NCBI GenBank assembly: GCA_000349905.1
Contig: KB722752.1
Coordinates: forward strand, 513,697-577,696
Direction of reading: 5' to 3'
Origin: Volvariella volvacea V23
Taxonomy: Eukaryota; Basidiomycota; Agaricomycetes; Agaricales; Pluteaceae
Length of the DNA stretch: 64,000 bases
Below the pieces are notes generated by a model. The model ran no database searches and was not told where the DNA came from. It saw nothing but the letters and a program-made list of their open reading frames with translations. The stretch's first letter is position 1. Each line of letters opens with the position of its first letter. A program made the translations under genes and the position numbers. Positions 14,173-25,915 of this stretch are shown piece after piece.

Positions 14173-16691
14173 ACTATTGCTACGATACGGTATTCCGCTC
14201 CATATGCCAGAATGCACCCATATACACTATTTTACGAATTGGGTACGCTACAAATAGCATCACCTGAGGCGAATGGCTCCTCTTTCTATCGCTTTTTACT
14301 TGAATGAGTGCACGCCCGCCACCGCGGGCACACATATTCGCTTAATGTTATGCCTATCCACATCCAAATCAATGATATAGAAGAGTTGAAATGACCTCGA
14401 CAGAGGTGTCATGTTGCCGAGTGGATCGGTGCCACACTACGCGTCCCAAGGATTAATATAATTTCATTCCCTTCTCTATCTACTGCCAAAACATACGCAG
14501 CATCTCCGAGGATGGGGTATCAGATATTCATTCCGCGGCTACCCTAGCTATATAGTTAAGGAAATGAAATGCTAGTAAGTCTTACCATAGATGTGCTTAT
14601 TAGTTGAAGTAAGAGGAGGAAAGGTTAAAGAAATCGCTACTCGCTTCAATTCTCTGGCGTAATTGCGATCCAGTACAAAAATCTGCTCGTGTCGAAAAAC
14701 CTTGCAATTTTTCCGACTTCGACAAATATACATGACGTTCTTCAAGTAGTTAAATATGCTAAATAAGGACAGCCGTACCTTGGCTAGGCTGTTGACAAAT
14801 CGTCAATTGCCCTGCCCGCAGCTGATGGCGTTGTAGATATCCCCATAGTAAGCGTTGAGCATTGTCGGACACTGGAAATGCAAAATAACAGCCATTTAAT
14901 AGATAACACCGCTTTTAAAAATACCGAGAGAGTGAGTAATAGTCTGTCATTAAGACCAACCCAGCGCTGCCGGGCACTGCTGGGCACTGCCACTGAACGG
15001 CTCTACATATTTTTACGTCTTGAAACAAAACCCTACACCCATAGGTTGCCATTTGCTCACCTTATCATCGGTCAGTTGTGGGATGACGAGTCAGTCCTGA
15101 GTATTTAGATGCCTTGACGACTGTGTTTCTTACGTTTTTTTCTCCCTCCTAGGTGCTAGGAGTGGGTGTCTTTCCTCCCATGTCCAGGCCTGTGTTTTTA
15201 AACTGACCCATTTGTCGACTCCCAGCTACGATGACACCTGTCCAAGATGTGCAAACAGCTCCTTCTCAGCTCAAGTTATGTGGAGCAAGAATCATTCATG
15301 CATATATAACTGGTCACCGCTTGGACCACTCCTCTGGAGGCAATACATATTCCAGGAGCCTGTCAAGCTACTCTAAGGGCTTTGGAGGTGTGTTGTGTCC
15401 CATCATCAGATATCGCCAAAGGCAATGAAAATACCTCAGGTGCTCAATGTGGTGTTCTCCTATCGCCGACTTGTCATGTGGCTGCCCAAAGCATTCTAAG
15501 CATTCCTGTGAGGCAGGTTCCAAATCCGTATTTCCAGGGCAATGAGGACACTAGCACAAACACCCGCAGAGCGTTCAGAGTGCATGATAAAAACGGTGAG
15601 GAGTATCCTGATATGACTCTAGGGCACTTGATACTAAGAATTGCTCCCTTTAGCAATGATACCCTTTGCATCAACAGTGCACTGTGTCATGCCTACTAGA
15701 GACATATTGAGTACAGTGCTTTTTAGTGCAAATGACCAGTGTTTGAACCGCTTCTAGACGTTTACCCAATTCAAAACTCATAAGGTGAGCAATCATGGAG
15801 AATTTGGTGTGCTTATTTATTTACCAAATGTCAGCTGACTGCAGAGGAGGGTATCACACAAGATTTCCACACCTCTGAAGCTTCTCACCCTCAATGCTCC
15901 ATACTGAAGAATGTTATAAATAGTTGGAGAGTCTCACTCAGCTGCAATAGTAATAGCAAATCCTCATCGAAGTATTCATCAAGGTCCTCGTTGAGTTCAC
16001 AGTAATACAAAAGCTTTTGTTGTAAAGAGTTCTTCAATCACAGACAGGTGTGAATTGGTAGCAATCTCTTGCTGTAGACGGATGAAAGAGAAATTGAAAG
16101 ACTTAGAGGAGGTGATACAATCCACCCAGTCTGTCCATCATCACGTCTAGATCCAGAATCTGAAGATTATGACTTTTGCCTTCTTTCATTGCTATCACAT
16201 GTACCAATTCTTCATTCCTCAACATCTGTGGTGCTAGATTCCAACCCCCGTCTCTTACTAAAAGTTGAGGAGTATGACTTCTGTCTTCTATCTCAGCATA
16301 TAATATCTGTTTCTCCTTCCTCATTAGTCCTGTTGGAATTAGGACATCCTACTTCATCTTGGTCACTTAAATCTATTTCATGCTACTCCTCTCCCTCATT
16401 AATATATATATGCTTTTCTTCAAGTCTATCATAAGTACAAACTCCTCTTCCCTTCCCCACCCTACCTTTGCCATCATCTTGTGATTTCATTTCCTCCAGC
16501 TCAATGTCACATCTTAATCAACAAAACCCTTAACTGGATGTCCTTCCTCCATTTCTGCCTCACCAAATGATATCCTAGATCCTTTAAGGCTCCCCATAAG
16601 ACTGGACCTCCACAACAGCTCATCAAACTTCTTTCCAAACTCTTGGGTTGATTATGTCAATGGTACCATCATAAAAATTTATCAAGCACTC
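14173..16691. other. Gene-poor stretch with decayed coding fragments
   Basis: Two faint coding-like patches can be read. On the plus strand, 15480-15690 contains VRQVPNPYFQGNEDTSTNTR. On the minus strand, 16103-16324 contains HNLQILDLDVMMDRLGGLYH, and about 16515-16640 contains FGKKFDELLWRSSLMGSLKG. They have no start, splice structure or recognised domain. They lie directly upstream of LTR-family sequence and are probably transposon remains. Confidence 0.35.
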
Positions 16692-17377
16692 TAGAGCCCT
16701 CGACATAAACACCTGATATTCAGATGCCCATCAAGTGTCTTCATTATCTCATTTTCCTTCTTGTTTCTTTTTTTCCGCTTCATCTTCTTTACTATACCTT
16801 TGATACATAATACGTATTATCCCATTTTTCCTCTCACACATCATCATTACATACACACATTCACTCATTCATACCCTATACTCTTATCTATAATATACAT
16901 TCCCACTCTACCTGTCTCTGCTTCTCCCACATATGGTATACCTTTTGTTCTTTATTGCATCTGATGATTTGATCTTGTTCTAGATGGACATGTGTCAAGT
17001 CAGAGGACCAGTTATGATCTTATATGACTCCATTTGCTTCCTACATCAACTGTGCATGATACAGGCTTATGCATACATGCTGACCTAGCTTATACATTTC
17101 CTGGTCTGTGCACTATACTCTTTGCTCAGGACTCCCACTTTGATACATTCATTCTTACCCCCTCACTTCTCTTCACCCAAGAGATTATATCCTTTTATTT
17201 ATTTTTATTTATCTTTGAGTAGTATATATACTGTACTGCTCTTGCCACCTATTCCCCAGCTTTAAAGATTCTTCACTTGGGAATAGGTAAGCAACTATGA
17301 GCTAGCCTCTTTTTCACACCTTTACTTATATTTCTTTGCTTGGAAATAGAATCTGAGTATTTACTTTTTCCTTAACA
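16692..17377. mobile_element. Degenerate LTR, family 2, copy 2
   Basis: This sequence can be aligned by eye along most of its length to copy 1 at 5992-6753. Shared blocks include the GCCCATCAAGTGTCTTCATT region, the CTTGTTCTAGATG...ACATGTGTC block and the terminal AGCTTTAAAGATTC ... CTTAACA. The first ~20 bp (TGTCAGGGCTCG) are missing or rearranged, and no target-site duplication was found. Differences from copy 1 are mostly C/T and G/A changes. Confidence 0.7.
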
Positions 17378-17889
17378 TTCACCTTTTTTGAATGCCTGTC
17401 TAAAGCAACTATTTCCACAGTGAAGTTCAATATGCTGGTATTATACAATTCTATATATATAGGAGAAGTATGTGTATATCTATTAGAATGTGATATCCAC
17501 ACTTGTGTAGCGACTATGGATACTTGCATGGATGAGTAACAACCAGCACAATTTCCCTGTACTTTGGCTCCACAGCCCTAGAGGGATAAGTGTCACAGTT
17601 TTTCATGTTTGGTCATATTTGTTGCATGATTATATCATCAACACCCAATTAACCCTTCCTTCTTATCACCTTATGCCTTCTTAGCGCTCATCTTTAACCT
17701 GTTACGACGGGTAGAAACCGTCAAATCAGCTTGTGTGTTCTCGGACTATCATCTCGCTCTCAAACTTTCTATCAGGACTCAGTTTCATTTCGAGTAGTTA
17801 CAACCGCTTTCAGTAACTACAATAACCTTCCTCCATGTAGTAATATACACATGTACAGCTTACGCATCCATAGCTTACGCGTCCATAGC

Positions 17890-18367
17890 TGTTACGACGA
17901 TGAGTAATCGTCATCTTCAGCTAGTGTGCTTTCGGACTATCGGACTCATTTTCTCTTTCGAGTAGTTACAACTTCATTCGGTAACTACAACAGCATTCCT
18001 CCATTCAGTAATATATACGTGTCCATAGCTTACGCGTCCATAGCTTACGCGTCCATAGCTTACGCGTACAAATGACTCGAGTACAACATTTCCTTTCGCA
18101 GCTATAACATAATACCACAGAACATATAAGTACTTCAATTCGATAGCGTAGAACTTCAACTTGACCTCCTGTTTCTTTTCCTGTATCCTTCTCGTACTTC
18201 GCTGTGCGAATCCAATATCGACTTATCTCATTAACGCCTTTGACGACGGATCGACTCAACATTCTGTTGGCCCCAATCATCCTCGTCATCTTACTCGACT
18301 ATAATTCAAGAGTACAGCCGCACCTTTGAATTACGAATCGACGCGTTAAGGTAACGTCGCCGTAACA
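17890..18367 (+). mobile_element. Nested solo LTR of a related family (TSD ATAGC)
   Basis: A 478-bp LTR beginning TGTTACGACGATG and ending GTCGCCGTAACA sits inside the 5' LTR of the chromovirus. Identical 5-bp repeats ATAGC at 17885-17889 and 18368-18372 flank it. The same site is uninterrupted in the 3' LTR. It resembles the host LTR throughout but is clearly diverged, so it comes from a sister lineage. It must have inserted after the host element. Confidence 0.92.
18018..18062 (+). repeat. Three 15-bp tandem units in the nested LTR
   Basis: Three consecutive units of type CGCGTCCATAGCTTA (the first with CGTG) precede the TATA-like region of the nested LTR. The other LTRs of this lineage carry fewer units, for example at about 24857-24893. 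The number of copies therefore varies in what is probably the LTR promoter or enhancer zone. Confidence 0.8.
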
Positions 18368-18704
18368 ATAGCTTACACGTACATATGACTTGAACACCGC
18401 ATTTCCTTTTTAGTCAAGCACGTAAACAGTATAAATACCTCTTCTCTTTAGCGTAAAACTTTAGCTTGACCTCCTGTTCCTTTTCCTATAAACTCCTCAC
18501 ATTTCGCTGTGCAAATCATATTTCGACTTATCTCATTAACGCCTTTGATGGATACTCGACTCAACCAATTGTTGGCCTCAATCATCCTCGTCATCTTACT
18601 CGTTTTTTAAATCAACATACTTTCATATATTAGAATTAAAGAACTGACATGTTAAGGTAATGTTGTTGTAACATTAGGTCAAGCTCACAAAACTAGACAC
18701 CCAC

Positions 18705-20055
18705 CGAGGTAAAATCTACCAAACTGGAACAAGGACCATCAAGAAGAGTACCGGCATACCAAAGCCACACAGTAGTTCTACAAGACGCCCACCAATTTGA
18801 ACCAAACGGAATATATCACCTAGAAAACAGGCCCATCTACTTCGAAACCGTATCAAGAAGGTGGCGATTTGTTACATCAGGACAACCAGTACCTCGAGAA
18901 AGATTTCAACAAGTAAAGCGCACACAGGAAGGAGACCATATGGCCCTAGGAAATAACACACATCACGAACTAGCATCACCAGTAGATCTAGATCCAGACA
19001 ATAACACTTTAACTCAAGAACAGATCGAAGCAGGACTCCTCCGATTACAACAACCTAGTCCCACTCCGCAAGTCACCCGACCAAACACACCAATAACCCA
19101 GGACCAGATAGCAGACACCCAAACCAGAGAACCGTCGCCTCAACGAACACCATCCCCACCACCACAACAACAAATGGCACAAGCCCAAGGAGCGAAAGAG
19201 CTAAGGCTAGCAGCCCCAAAACCATTCACAGGAGACTTCAATCAAGCTGAAACGTTCATACTAGCATGTGAATTATACTTAACCGCTAACGAAGAAACAT
19301 ACGATACCGAGGGGAAAAGGATCGCGTGGATTCTATCCCACATGCAGGGAGGAGCCGCAGAATCATGAAAAAACAACTTCATCAGGTCGCATCTAAACGC
19401 ACAACAACAACTAGCGTTAGGGACAAAAAACGAGTTGTGGATGGCCTTCCGAGCCGCGTTCATCCCTGAAGACTTCGTCATTAACTTACGAAGAAGATTA
19501 GAAGCCTTACGGATGAAACCCTGGCAATTAACGGAATACATTAACGAGTTTCGCATGATCCTCCTCAGAATAGGAAACATACCAGCAGCAACACAAGTGG
19601 AATTATTCACCAGAGGACTCTGGCCGATGTTAGGAGTCAAGTTCGCACAAAGGAACACACTAGCCACACTTGATGAAGCCATCAACGCTGCTAGACAAGA
19701 CTTTGCAGGGCTAGAATGTGCTCGAGCATATTTTAGCAGTGGAAGAATCTCCTCCAATCTATCCAACCCTATTGGGAACCACTCTATACCAAACGACCCT
19801 AACGCCATGGACATAGATGCCATATCCACAGGCAGACCTCAACGTAAGAAAGGAGAATGTTATAAATGTGGAAAATACAGCCACTTTGCGCGAGAATGCA
19901 GAAGTAAGCCGCGAACAAGTTATAATCGACAAGAGGGAGGATCCAATAAGAACAATCAACCCTGGAACCAGAAAATCAAAGCTATCCTCGATGAAGGAAT
20001 GGAAGAGAAGAGAGCCACGTTTATAAATCAAATCTTAGAAAAGACAGATTTTTAA
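18705..20055 (+). pseudogene. gag: gag (nucleocapsid zinc knuckle), one internal stop
   Basis: Retrotransposon capsid/nucleocapsid protein. The first ATG is at 18940, but the same frame is open back to a stop at about 18702 and encodes plausible protein (IYHLENRPIYFETVSRRWRF), so the true start may be upstream or non-AUG. A proline-rich linker precedes the capsid-like region (FTGDFNQAETFILACELYL). A TGA at 19366-19368 falls where a Trp is expected. The frame then continues through the second half to a CCHC knuckle (CYKCGKYSHFAREC) and a basic tail, ending at TAA 20053-20055. The pol ATG follows 5 bp later. Confidence 0.88.
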
Positions 20056-20060
20056 CAAGG

Positions 20061-23000
20061 ATGACTGAATCGGTCCCAGCATCATCCCAGTACATAGCCC
20101 CTGTAATCACCACTACGTCAGACAAAGCAATACGAATTCCCATCTTACTGAAAGACAAACACGGGCAAGAGATCGAAGCACAGGCTCTAATCGATTCAGG
20201 AGCAACAGGAAACTTCATAAATTCAAGATTTTGTAATCTACAGAATATCCAAACAAACAGAAACAGCAGCGAAATCAAAGTATATAACGCTGACGGATCA
20301 GCCAACAAAACCGGAAGCATAGTAAAAGAAATAAACACGCAAATATGTTCACCCGATGGGACCTACATAGGAACTACGAGACTATGGGAAACAGCCTTAG
20401 GAAAAGAAGAGGTCATTTTAGGATACCCATGGTTACACCAAACCAAACCACAAATAGATTGGGAAGAAGGAACTATCAACTTTGAAACAAATATGTTTGT
20501 ACAAGAAATGACGACTACTACAACTATAAAGAAAATAGAAACGAGCACGCTACCCACATATTGTCAACCATTTTCAGAACGGTTTGAAAAAAAAGCATCC
20601 GAAAGGTTACCTGAACGACGAAAATGAGATCACCCTATAGACCTCAAACCCGACTTCATACCGAGGGATTGTAAAATATACCCATTACCCCCCCTACACC
20701 AAATTAAACTAGATGCCTTCCTCACAGAAAATTTACAAAAAGGATATATACGACCAAGCCAATCCCCAATGGCCTCTCCATTTTTTCTTCATCAGAAAGA
20801 AAGACAGAGGACTGAGACCTTGCCAAGATTATAGGAAACTCAACGAAGGGACAATCAAGAATCGCTACCTGTTACCACTTATATCCAAATTAGTCGATAA
20901 ATTGAAAGAAGCCAAATATTTCACAAAACTCGACCTACGATGGGGATATAATAATGTCAGAATTAAAGAGGGAGACGAATGGAAGGCTGCATTCAAAACC
21001 AACAAAGGATTATTCGAACCAACTGTCCTTTTCTTCGGCCTGTGCAACGCCCCAGCAACCTTCCAACAAATGATGAACGACATCTTGAAAGACATGATTG
21101 ACGAAGGAATACTTGTAGTATACATGGACGACATCCTACTATTTGCAAAAGATAAAACGACCCTCCGAGAAAACACCATATGCCTTCTCAAAAGACTCAT
21201 TGAACATGATCTGTTCCTTAAACCCGAAAAATGTAGTTTTGAACAAGAAGAAATTGAGTTCCTAGGAATGATCATCAAAGAAGGACAAGTAGAAATGGAC
21301 CAACGTAAGCTTGAAGGGATCCAACAATGGCCAAAACCAAAAAACGTGAAAGAAGTACGTGCGTTTCTAGGATTTTGCAACTTCTATCAAAGATTTATAA
21401 CACACTACGCCGAAGTAGCCAAACCACTCCATAACCTCACAAAAAAAGACCTACCCTTCCAATGGGGAACCGAGCAACAGAAAGCTTTTGAAACCCTTAA
21501 AAACCTATTCCTAAGTAAACCTATTTTACTAGCCCCCGACACTAACAAACCCTTCCTAGTCGAGATGGATGCATCTAAAGTAGCAACTGGAGGAGTACTC
21601 AAACAACAAGACTCTAATGGAGATTGGCACCCAGTCGCATACCTATCGCAATCATTAGATCTGGCACAAAGCAACTACCAAATTTATGACTGAGAACTTC
21701 TAGCCATTATACGCGCCCTACAGGCATGGAGACAATATCTCTTAGGAAACCAATACACCACGACAGTATATTGCGACCATCGGAATCTTACATACTATAA
21801 AGAACCACAAAGATTGACGCCCCGACAAGCCCACTGGCAACTAGAACTCTCACAATTCGACATACGGTTGATACACAAACCAGGCAAAACACTAATAATG
21901 GCAAACGCGTTATTTAGATGACCCAATCTAAATACGCCCAAGTCCACTGAAAAAACAACAGTCTTACCACCATCCGTCTTCGTCAGTAAAATAGACACCG
22001 GTACAGCAGAAGAGATAAAAAGAGCCCCGATTCAAGATGACAAAATCCGCCAAATCATCGAAGGACTAATAGGAAAATCACTGCTACCCCGACATGTCAG
22101 GAAGGAGGATTGGACAACAAACGAAGAACTATTGTACTACCAGGGACGCTGTTACATACCCGATCATCAAACCCTAAGACAAACCCTTATCAAAGCCACA
22201 CATGATACTCCCACCATAGCACACCCAGGACTACTACAAACCCTCGTCATTCTTCAAAGATACTATTGGTGGCCAGGAATGTACACAATGGTAAGGAAAT
22301 ATGTCGAGGGATGTGCCTCATGCCAACAAATGAAAATCAATACACACCCAACAAAACCCCCCTTAATACCAGTCCAACCACTAGCAGATGACCGACCATT
22401 CGCAACCATCACAATGGACTTTATCACCGACTTACCCGAATCACGAGGATTTAACGCCCTTCTCGTCATCATAGATCATGGAGGTACTAAAGGAATGATC
22501 ATCAACCCTTGCAGAAAGGACATCACCGCAGAAGAGACAGCGGAATTAATACATAATTCCGTATACCGAAGATTCGGGTTACCACGGAAAATCATATCAG
22601 ACAGAGGAACACAATTCGCGGCACAAGTATTCCAAGAATGGCAGAAACTAATGGACACGAAAACGGCCCTTAGTACCACGTATCATCCACAGACGGATGG
22701 AGAAACTGAACAAGCAAACCAAGAAATCGAAACCTATCTAAGGATATATTGCGGCAATTTCCCCAAAGAATGGGCAACTCCTCATCACATCACAAACTTA
22801 GAATTTTCCCACAATTTCCGAACCCCGAACGCCAGGAACGAATCACCCTTCTACCTCATGATGGGATATCACCCAAAAGCCATACCCGATCACCCTGAAC
22901 CATCATACATCCCTGATGTCAACAAACGATTACGCATCCTCACCGAAGCTAGAAAAGAAGCCCTTGCAGCCCACGAATTGGCAAGAATCAATATGATGAA

Positions 23001-23703
23001 ATGGAACTCCACAACTTATACACCTTTCAAAATAGGGGAACAAGTATGGCTGAAAGCAAAAAACCTTAAGACCCATAGGATTGCGAAGAAATTAGCACCA
23101 AAACGAGAAGGACCATTTAAAATCACAAAAGTATTAGGACCCGTAACCTTCCAATTGGAACTACCCGAACAATAGAAAATCCATAACGTATTCCACACCT
23201 CCTTACTAACCCCGTATAAGGAAAACAACATACATGGACCAAACTTCTTAATGCCACCATCTGAAATCATCAATGACGAAGAAGAATGGGAAGTAGAAAA
23301 CATTATCAAACACTGATGGATAGGACCAAAAAGGAAGCGACAAGTTGAATACCTAATAGCATGGAAAGGATATCCATCTTCGGAAAATCGATGGGAAAAA
23401 GAGGAACTCCTTACAAATGCCCCTGATATCCTCAAAAGATATAAAAAGGAACACAATATCCTCACATCCGAAGCATCTTCACCATCCTTTTCTTCTCATG
23501 AACCAATACATCAACAACCCCGAGGCTGTCGCCACCGCCGTAACCCAGATCCACGACTGGATCAGGGAGAGTCCTGCCAACCGGGACCAAATCCTCAACC
23601 ACTTCGCCGTTCTACACGTGCAAAGAGACCCCCTGTGCATTACAGCCTTCACCCTCCTCACATCGTTGGAGATCATGGACAATCTTCGAGGAGGATCCTC
23701 TAA
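20061..23703 (+). pseudogene. pol: pol: protease, RT, RNase H, integrase, chromodomain (five stops, one frameshift)
   Basis: The order is typical of a chromovirus. The aspartic protease has LIDSGATGNF. The reverse transcriptase has [12 protein letters not shown] and the catalytic YMDDILLF. RNase H has [14 protein letters not shown]. The integrase has an HHCC zinc finger (H..H at about 22200, CASC at 22314) and a DDE core (MDFITDL, ISDRGTQF, HPQTDGETEQ). A chromodomain follows (VEYLIAWKGYPSSENRW at about 23345). Breaks are TGA at 20625, a one-base insertion in a T run at about 20779-20784, TGA at 21691, TGA at 21919, TAG at 23173 and TGA at 23314. Three of the stops fit Arg CGA to TGA, the others Trp codons. 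The frame ends at TAA 23701-23703. Confidence 0.92.
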
Positions 23704-24457
23704 TCTCTCTAGGGCGGTAGAATCTATGCACCAAGCGGTGCAGTATTTGAACCAAGCCGCAGAAGACAACCTCGCAACAATGACCCTTCTCACATACCCA
23801 CTGGCAAGGAGCGGCATTCATATCAACAATGACCGTCTAGTATGTCCTCTTCACGACCAACCACACTTACCAGCGATAGGTCCGAGACCCGATCCTCCGC
23901 AATTACCACCACCTCCATCCTCGCTGCCTCAGGAGGTAGCCATAGCAACGTCATCAGTAGACGACAACAACCCAGCAACGAGCTCAGGGAGTCCACCCCA
24001 GGACCCCCCATTCACAGCAACGGCCCCGGCCGTAATTTTAGTCACACAGACGGTAACCACGACCCCCGACTCACCCCCATACCAACCACAAGAAACACCA
24101 CCCATGTCACCCCCAACGACACTCAGGCCCGAAATTACCAGCACCATTCCCCCACAACACCGAACGTCACCCCATCTATCTATAGACTCCCGAGGTATAA
24201 AACAAATCACTCAGACACGTTCCTCATTACCACCATCATACTTCTGTCAACGATGGGATTGTCATTCCAGGAACAAACAAACGTACTCGCAAGTCAAAAC
24301 GTATGGAATGGACGAGGGACCCGAGACGGAATACATCATGGTCATCAACCTGTGCTTTCGGTGCAACCGTGAATGTCTACATTTCGTCAACGGACAGCGA
24401 ATCCACCCCTACCACAAACGACGAATCATTCGTCGACAGCGACCCCTCCCTCGTTAA
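23498..24457 (+). CDS. Extra uninterrupted ORF downstream of the chromodomain
   Basis: A 319-codon ORF starts at ATG 23498. It overlaps the last ~206 bp of pol in another frame and ends about 240 bp before the 3' LTR. The N-terminal third is helical and folded-looking (VATAVTQIHDWIRESPANRD, SRAVESMHQAVQYLNQAAED). The middle is Pro/Thr-rich. The last ~75 residues contain Cys clusters (CQRWDC, then CFRCNREC) that could bind a metal, and a basic tail (HKRRIIRRQRPLPR). It has no stop although gag-pol has six. The other two frames here are also fairly open, so composition explains part of this. No known family recognised. Confidence 0.55.
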   Translation: MNQYINNPEAVATAVTQIHDWIRESPANRDQILNHFAVLHVQRDPLCITAFTLLTSLEIMDNLRGGSSNLSRAVESMHQAVQYLNQAAEDNLATMTLLTYPLARSGIHINNDRLVCPLHDQPHLPAIGPRPDPPQLPPPPSSLPQEVAIATSSVDDNNPATSSGSPPQDPPFTATAPAVILVTQTVTTTPDSPPYQPQETPPMSPPTTLRPEITSTIPPQHRTSPHLSIDSRGIKQITQTRSSLPPSYFCQRWDCHSRNKQTYSQVKTYGMDEGPETEYIMVINLCFRCNRECLHFVNGQRIHPYHKRRIIRRQRPLPR

Positions 24458-24681
24458 CGACCGGCCACGGTATCGCCCAGACCATCCTCATTCGCTAACT
24501 CCCAGTGGGGAACCCCCAGCAACATACCCTGCATCGACGTCAACGACGACCAGACTACGTGGTGGGGCAACGGGGCGGCAGATGAATGGGATACTCGCCC
24601 TCAAGGACTACCTTGTGCACCCCGACTTTTCGGCAACCGCAGGGCCAGAGGATTTTGAAGCTAGAGCAGCGCTCTAGCGAG

Positions 24682-24697
24682 TCTAGTGGGGGGGTAG
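24682..24697 (+). other. Purine-rich tract before the 3' LTR
   Basis: The G-rich run TCTAGTGGGGGGGTAG lies directly before the 3' LTR start (TGTTACGACGGG). This is the position of the polypurine primer for plus-strand DNA synthesis. Confidence 0.65.
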
Positions 24698-25188
24698 TGT
24701 TACGACGGGTAGAAACCGTCAAATCAGCTTGTGTGTTCTCGGACTATCATCTCGCTCTCAAACTTTCTATCAGGACTCAGTTTCATTTCGAGTAGTTACA
24801 ACCGCTTTCAGTAACTACAATAACCTTCCTTCATGTAGTAATATACACGTGTACAGCTTACGCATCCATAGCTTACACGTCCATAGCTTACGCGTACATA
24901 TGACTTGAACACCGCATTTCCTTCTTAGTCAAGCACGTAAACAGTATAAATACCTTTCCTCTTTAGCATAAAACTTTAGCTTGACCTCCTGTTCCTTTTC
25001 CTATAAACTCCTCACATTTCGCTGTGCGAATCATATTTCGACTTATCTCATTAACACCTTTGACGGATACTCGACTCAACCAATTGTTGGCCTCAATCAT
25101 CCTTGTCATCTTACTCGTTTTTTAAATCAACATACTTCCGTACATTAGAATTAAAGAACCGACGCGTTAAGGTAACGTCGTCGTAACA
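24698..25188 (+). repeat. 3' LTR of the chromovirus
   Basis: 491 bp, TG..CA ended, followed by TSD TAACC. It keeps CpG sites that are TpG or CpA in the 5' copy. A TATAAATACC box at about 24943, after CACGTAAACAG, is a good candidate for the LTR promoter. Confidence 0.93.
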
Positions 25189-25193
25189 TAACC

Positions 25194-25915
25194 TTGGTTG
25201 CCCTTATAACACAAGTAACTACCTTACCTTGGACATTATAAGTGGCTATCACCTTCTAGGTTACATTATATGCCCTAGTAGTAACACTCCTAAATGTCTT
25301 TACACTCTTGTATTCTAAGCGCTGGTTATAAGCCTTAGATATACTAAGTTACTACTACCAAGTGGCTATCTCATAGATGCCCTCTTACCTTAAGTGCTAG
25401 TCAAGCCTTAAGTGCCCAGAGCAGTTAATTTTTAGGTTATTCCTCAAGTGTCCCTAGACACCTTGAGCAGTTACTCATAATGTGCTAGTATAGGCACTTA
25501 CTGTATTCCATACCTTTTATCAACACCCTTTAGTTATCATCTATTATGACCTCATTAGTTGGTTCCAGAATACTCTAGAACTCTTGATAGATCTCTGATT
25601 ACATCATGACTTACATTATATGTTGTACCTTGTAGAATATCCTAAAATACTCCTAGTTATGTATATGGTATTATTGGGCCCCTAAGTAGTCACATGACTT
25701 TCATCAGGCTGGTAGATTGATTAGTCAATACACTACAAATAATAATAAATACATACATACAACCTTCATGTATATAAAGCTTGTATCTCTGGGTTTTGCT
25801 CCTCAAATCAATCAATTTGTCTTTTAGACTGATACCACCATCATCTGAGTATGCTCAACCCCAGCACTGAGACTCTTCCCTTACAAAATCCCTTGTTGGT
25901 CAGTTGTCCCATAAT
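25194..25915. other. AT-rich repeat-like DNA, original flank of the chromovirus
   Basis: This sequence was continuous with 17378-17699 before the chromovirus inserted. It is AT-rich, repeats short words (AAGTGGCTATC, CTTAAGTGC, TTGAGCAGTTA) and has no coding frame. It may be the 5' part of a diverged LTR whose 3' end is the family-2 fragment at 25916-26078. Confidence 0.4.

Larger units (their letters stand above)
17700..18673 (+). repeat. 5' LTR of the chromovirus, split by a nested LTR
   Basis: It starts TGTTACGACGGG and ends GTTGTTGTAACA. It matches the 3' LTR over 491 bp once the insertion at 17890-18372 is removed. The outer end differs from the 3' LTR by CpG-to-TpG/CpA changes: ACATGTTAAGGTAATGTTG here, ACGCGTTAAGGTAACGTCG in the 3' copy. 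Confidence 0.93.
17700..25188 (+). mobile_element. Ty3/gypsy chromovirus with nested solo LTR (TSD TAACC)
   Basis: A full-length LTR retrotransposon bounded by TG..CA LTRs and by identical 5-bp repeats TAACC at 17695-17699 and 25189-25193. The order is LTR, gag, protease, reverse transcriptase, RNase H, integrase, chromodomain, extra ORF, purine-rich tract, LTR. The pol order and the chromodomain place it among the chromoviruses. The 5' LTR is 974 bp because a 478-bp solo LTR and its TSD lie inside it. Without them it is 491 bp, exactly the length of the 3' LTR. Gag and pol carry six in-frame stops and one frameshift, so this copy cannot move on its own. No clear tRNA primer-binding site was recognised after 18673. 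Confidence 0.95.

Noticed and set aside
18018..18062. CRISPR-like array of 15-bp units
   Set aside because: The units are directly adjacent without spacers and lie in an LTR of a eukaryotic retroelement.
23842..24372. 176-codon frame overlapping the extra ORF of the retroelement
   Set aside because: Low-complexity Ser/Thr/Asn/Pro frame without structured segments. The longer frame at 23498-24457 has better protein character.
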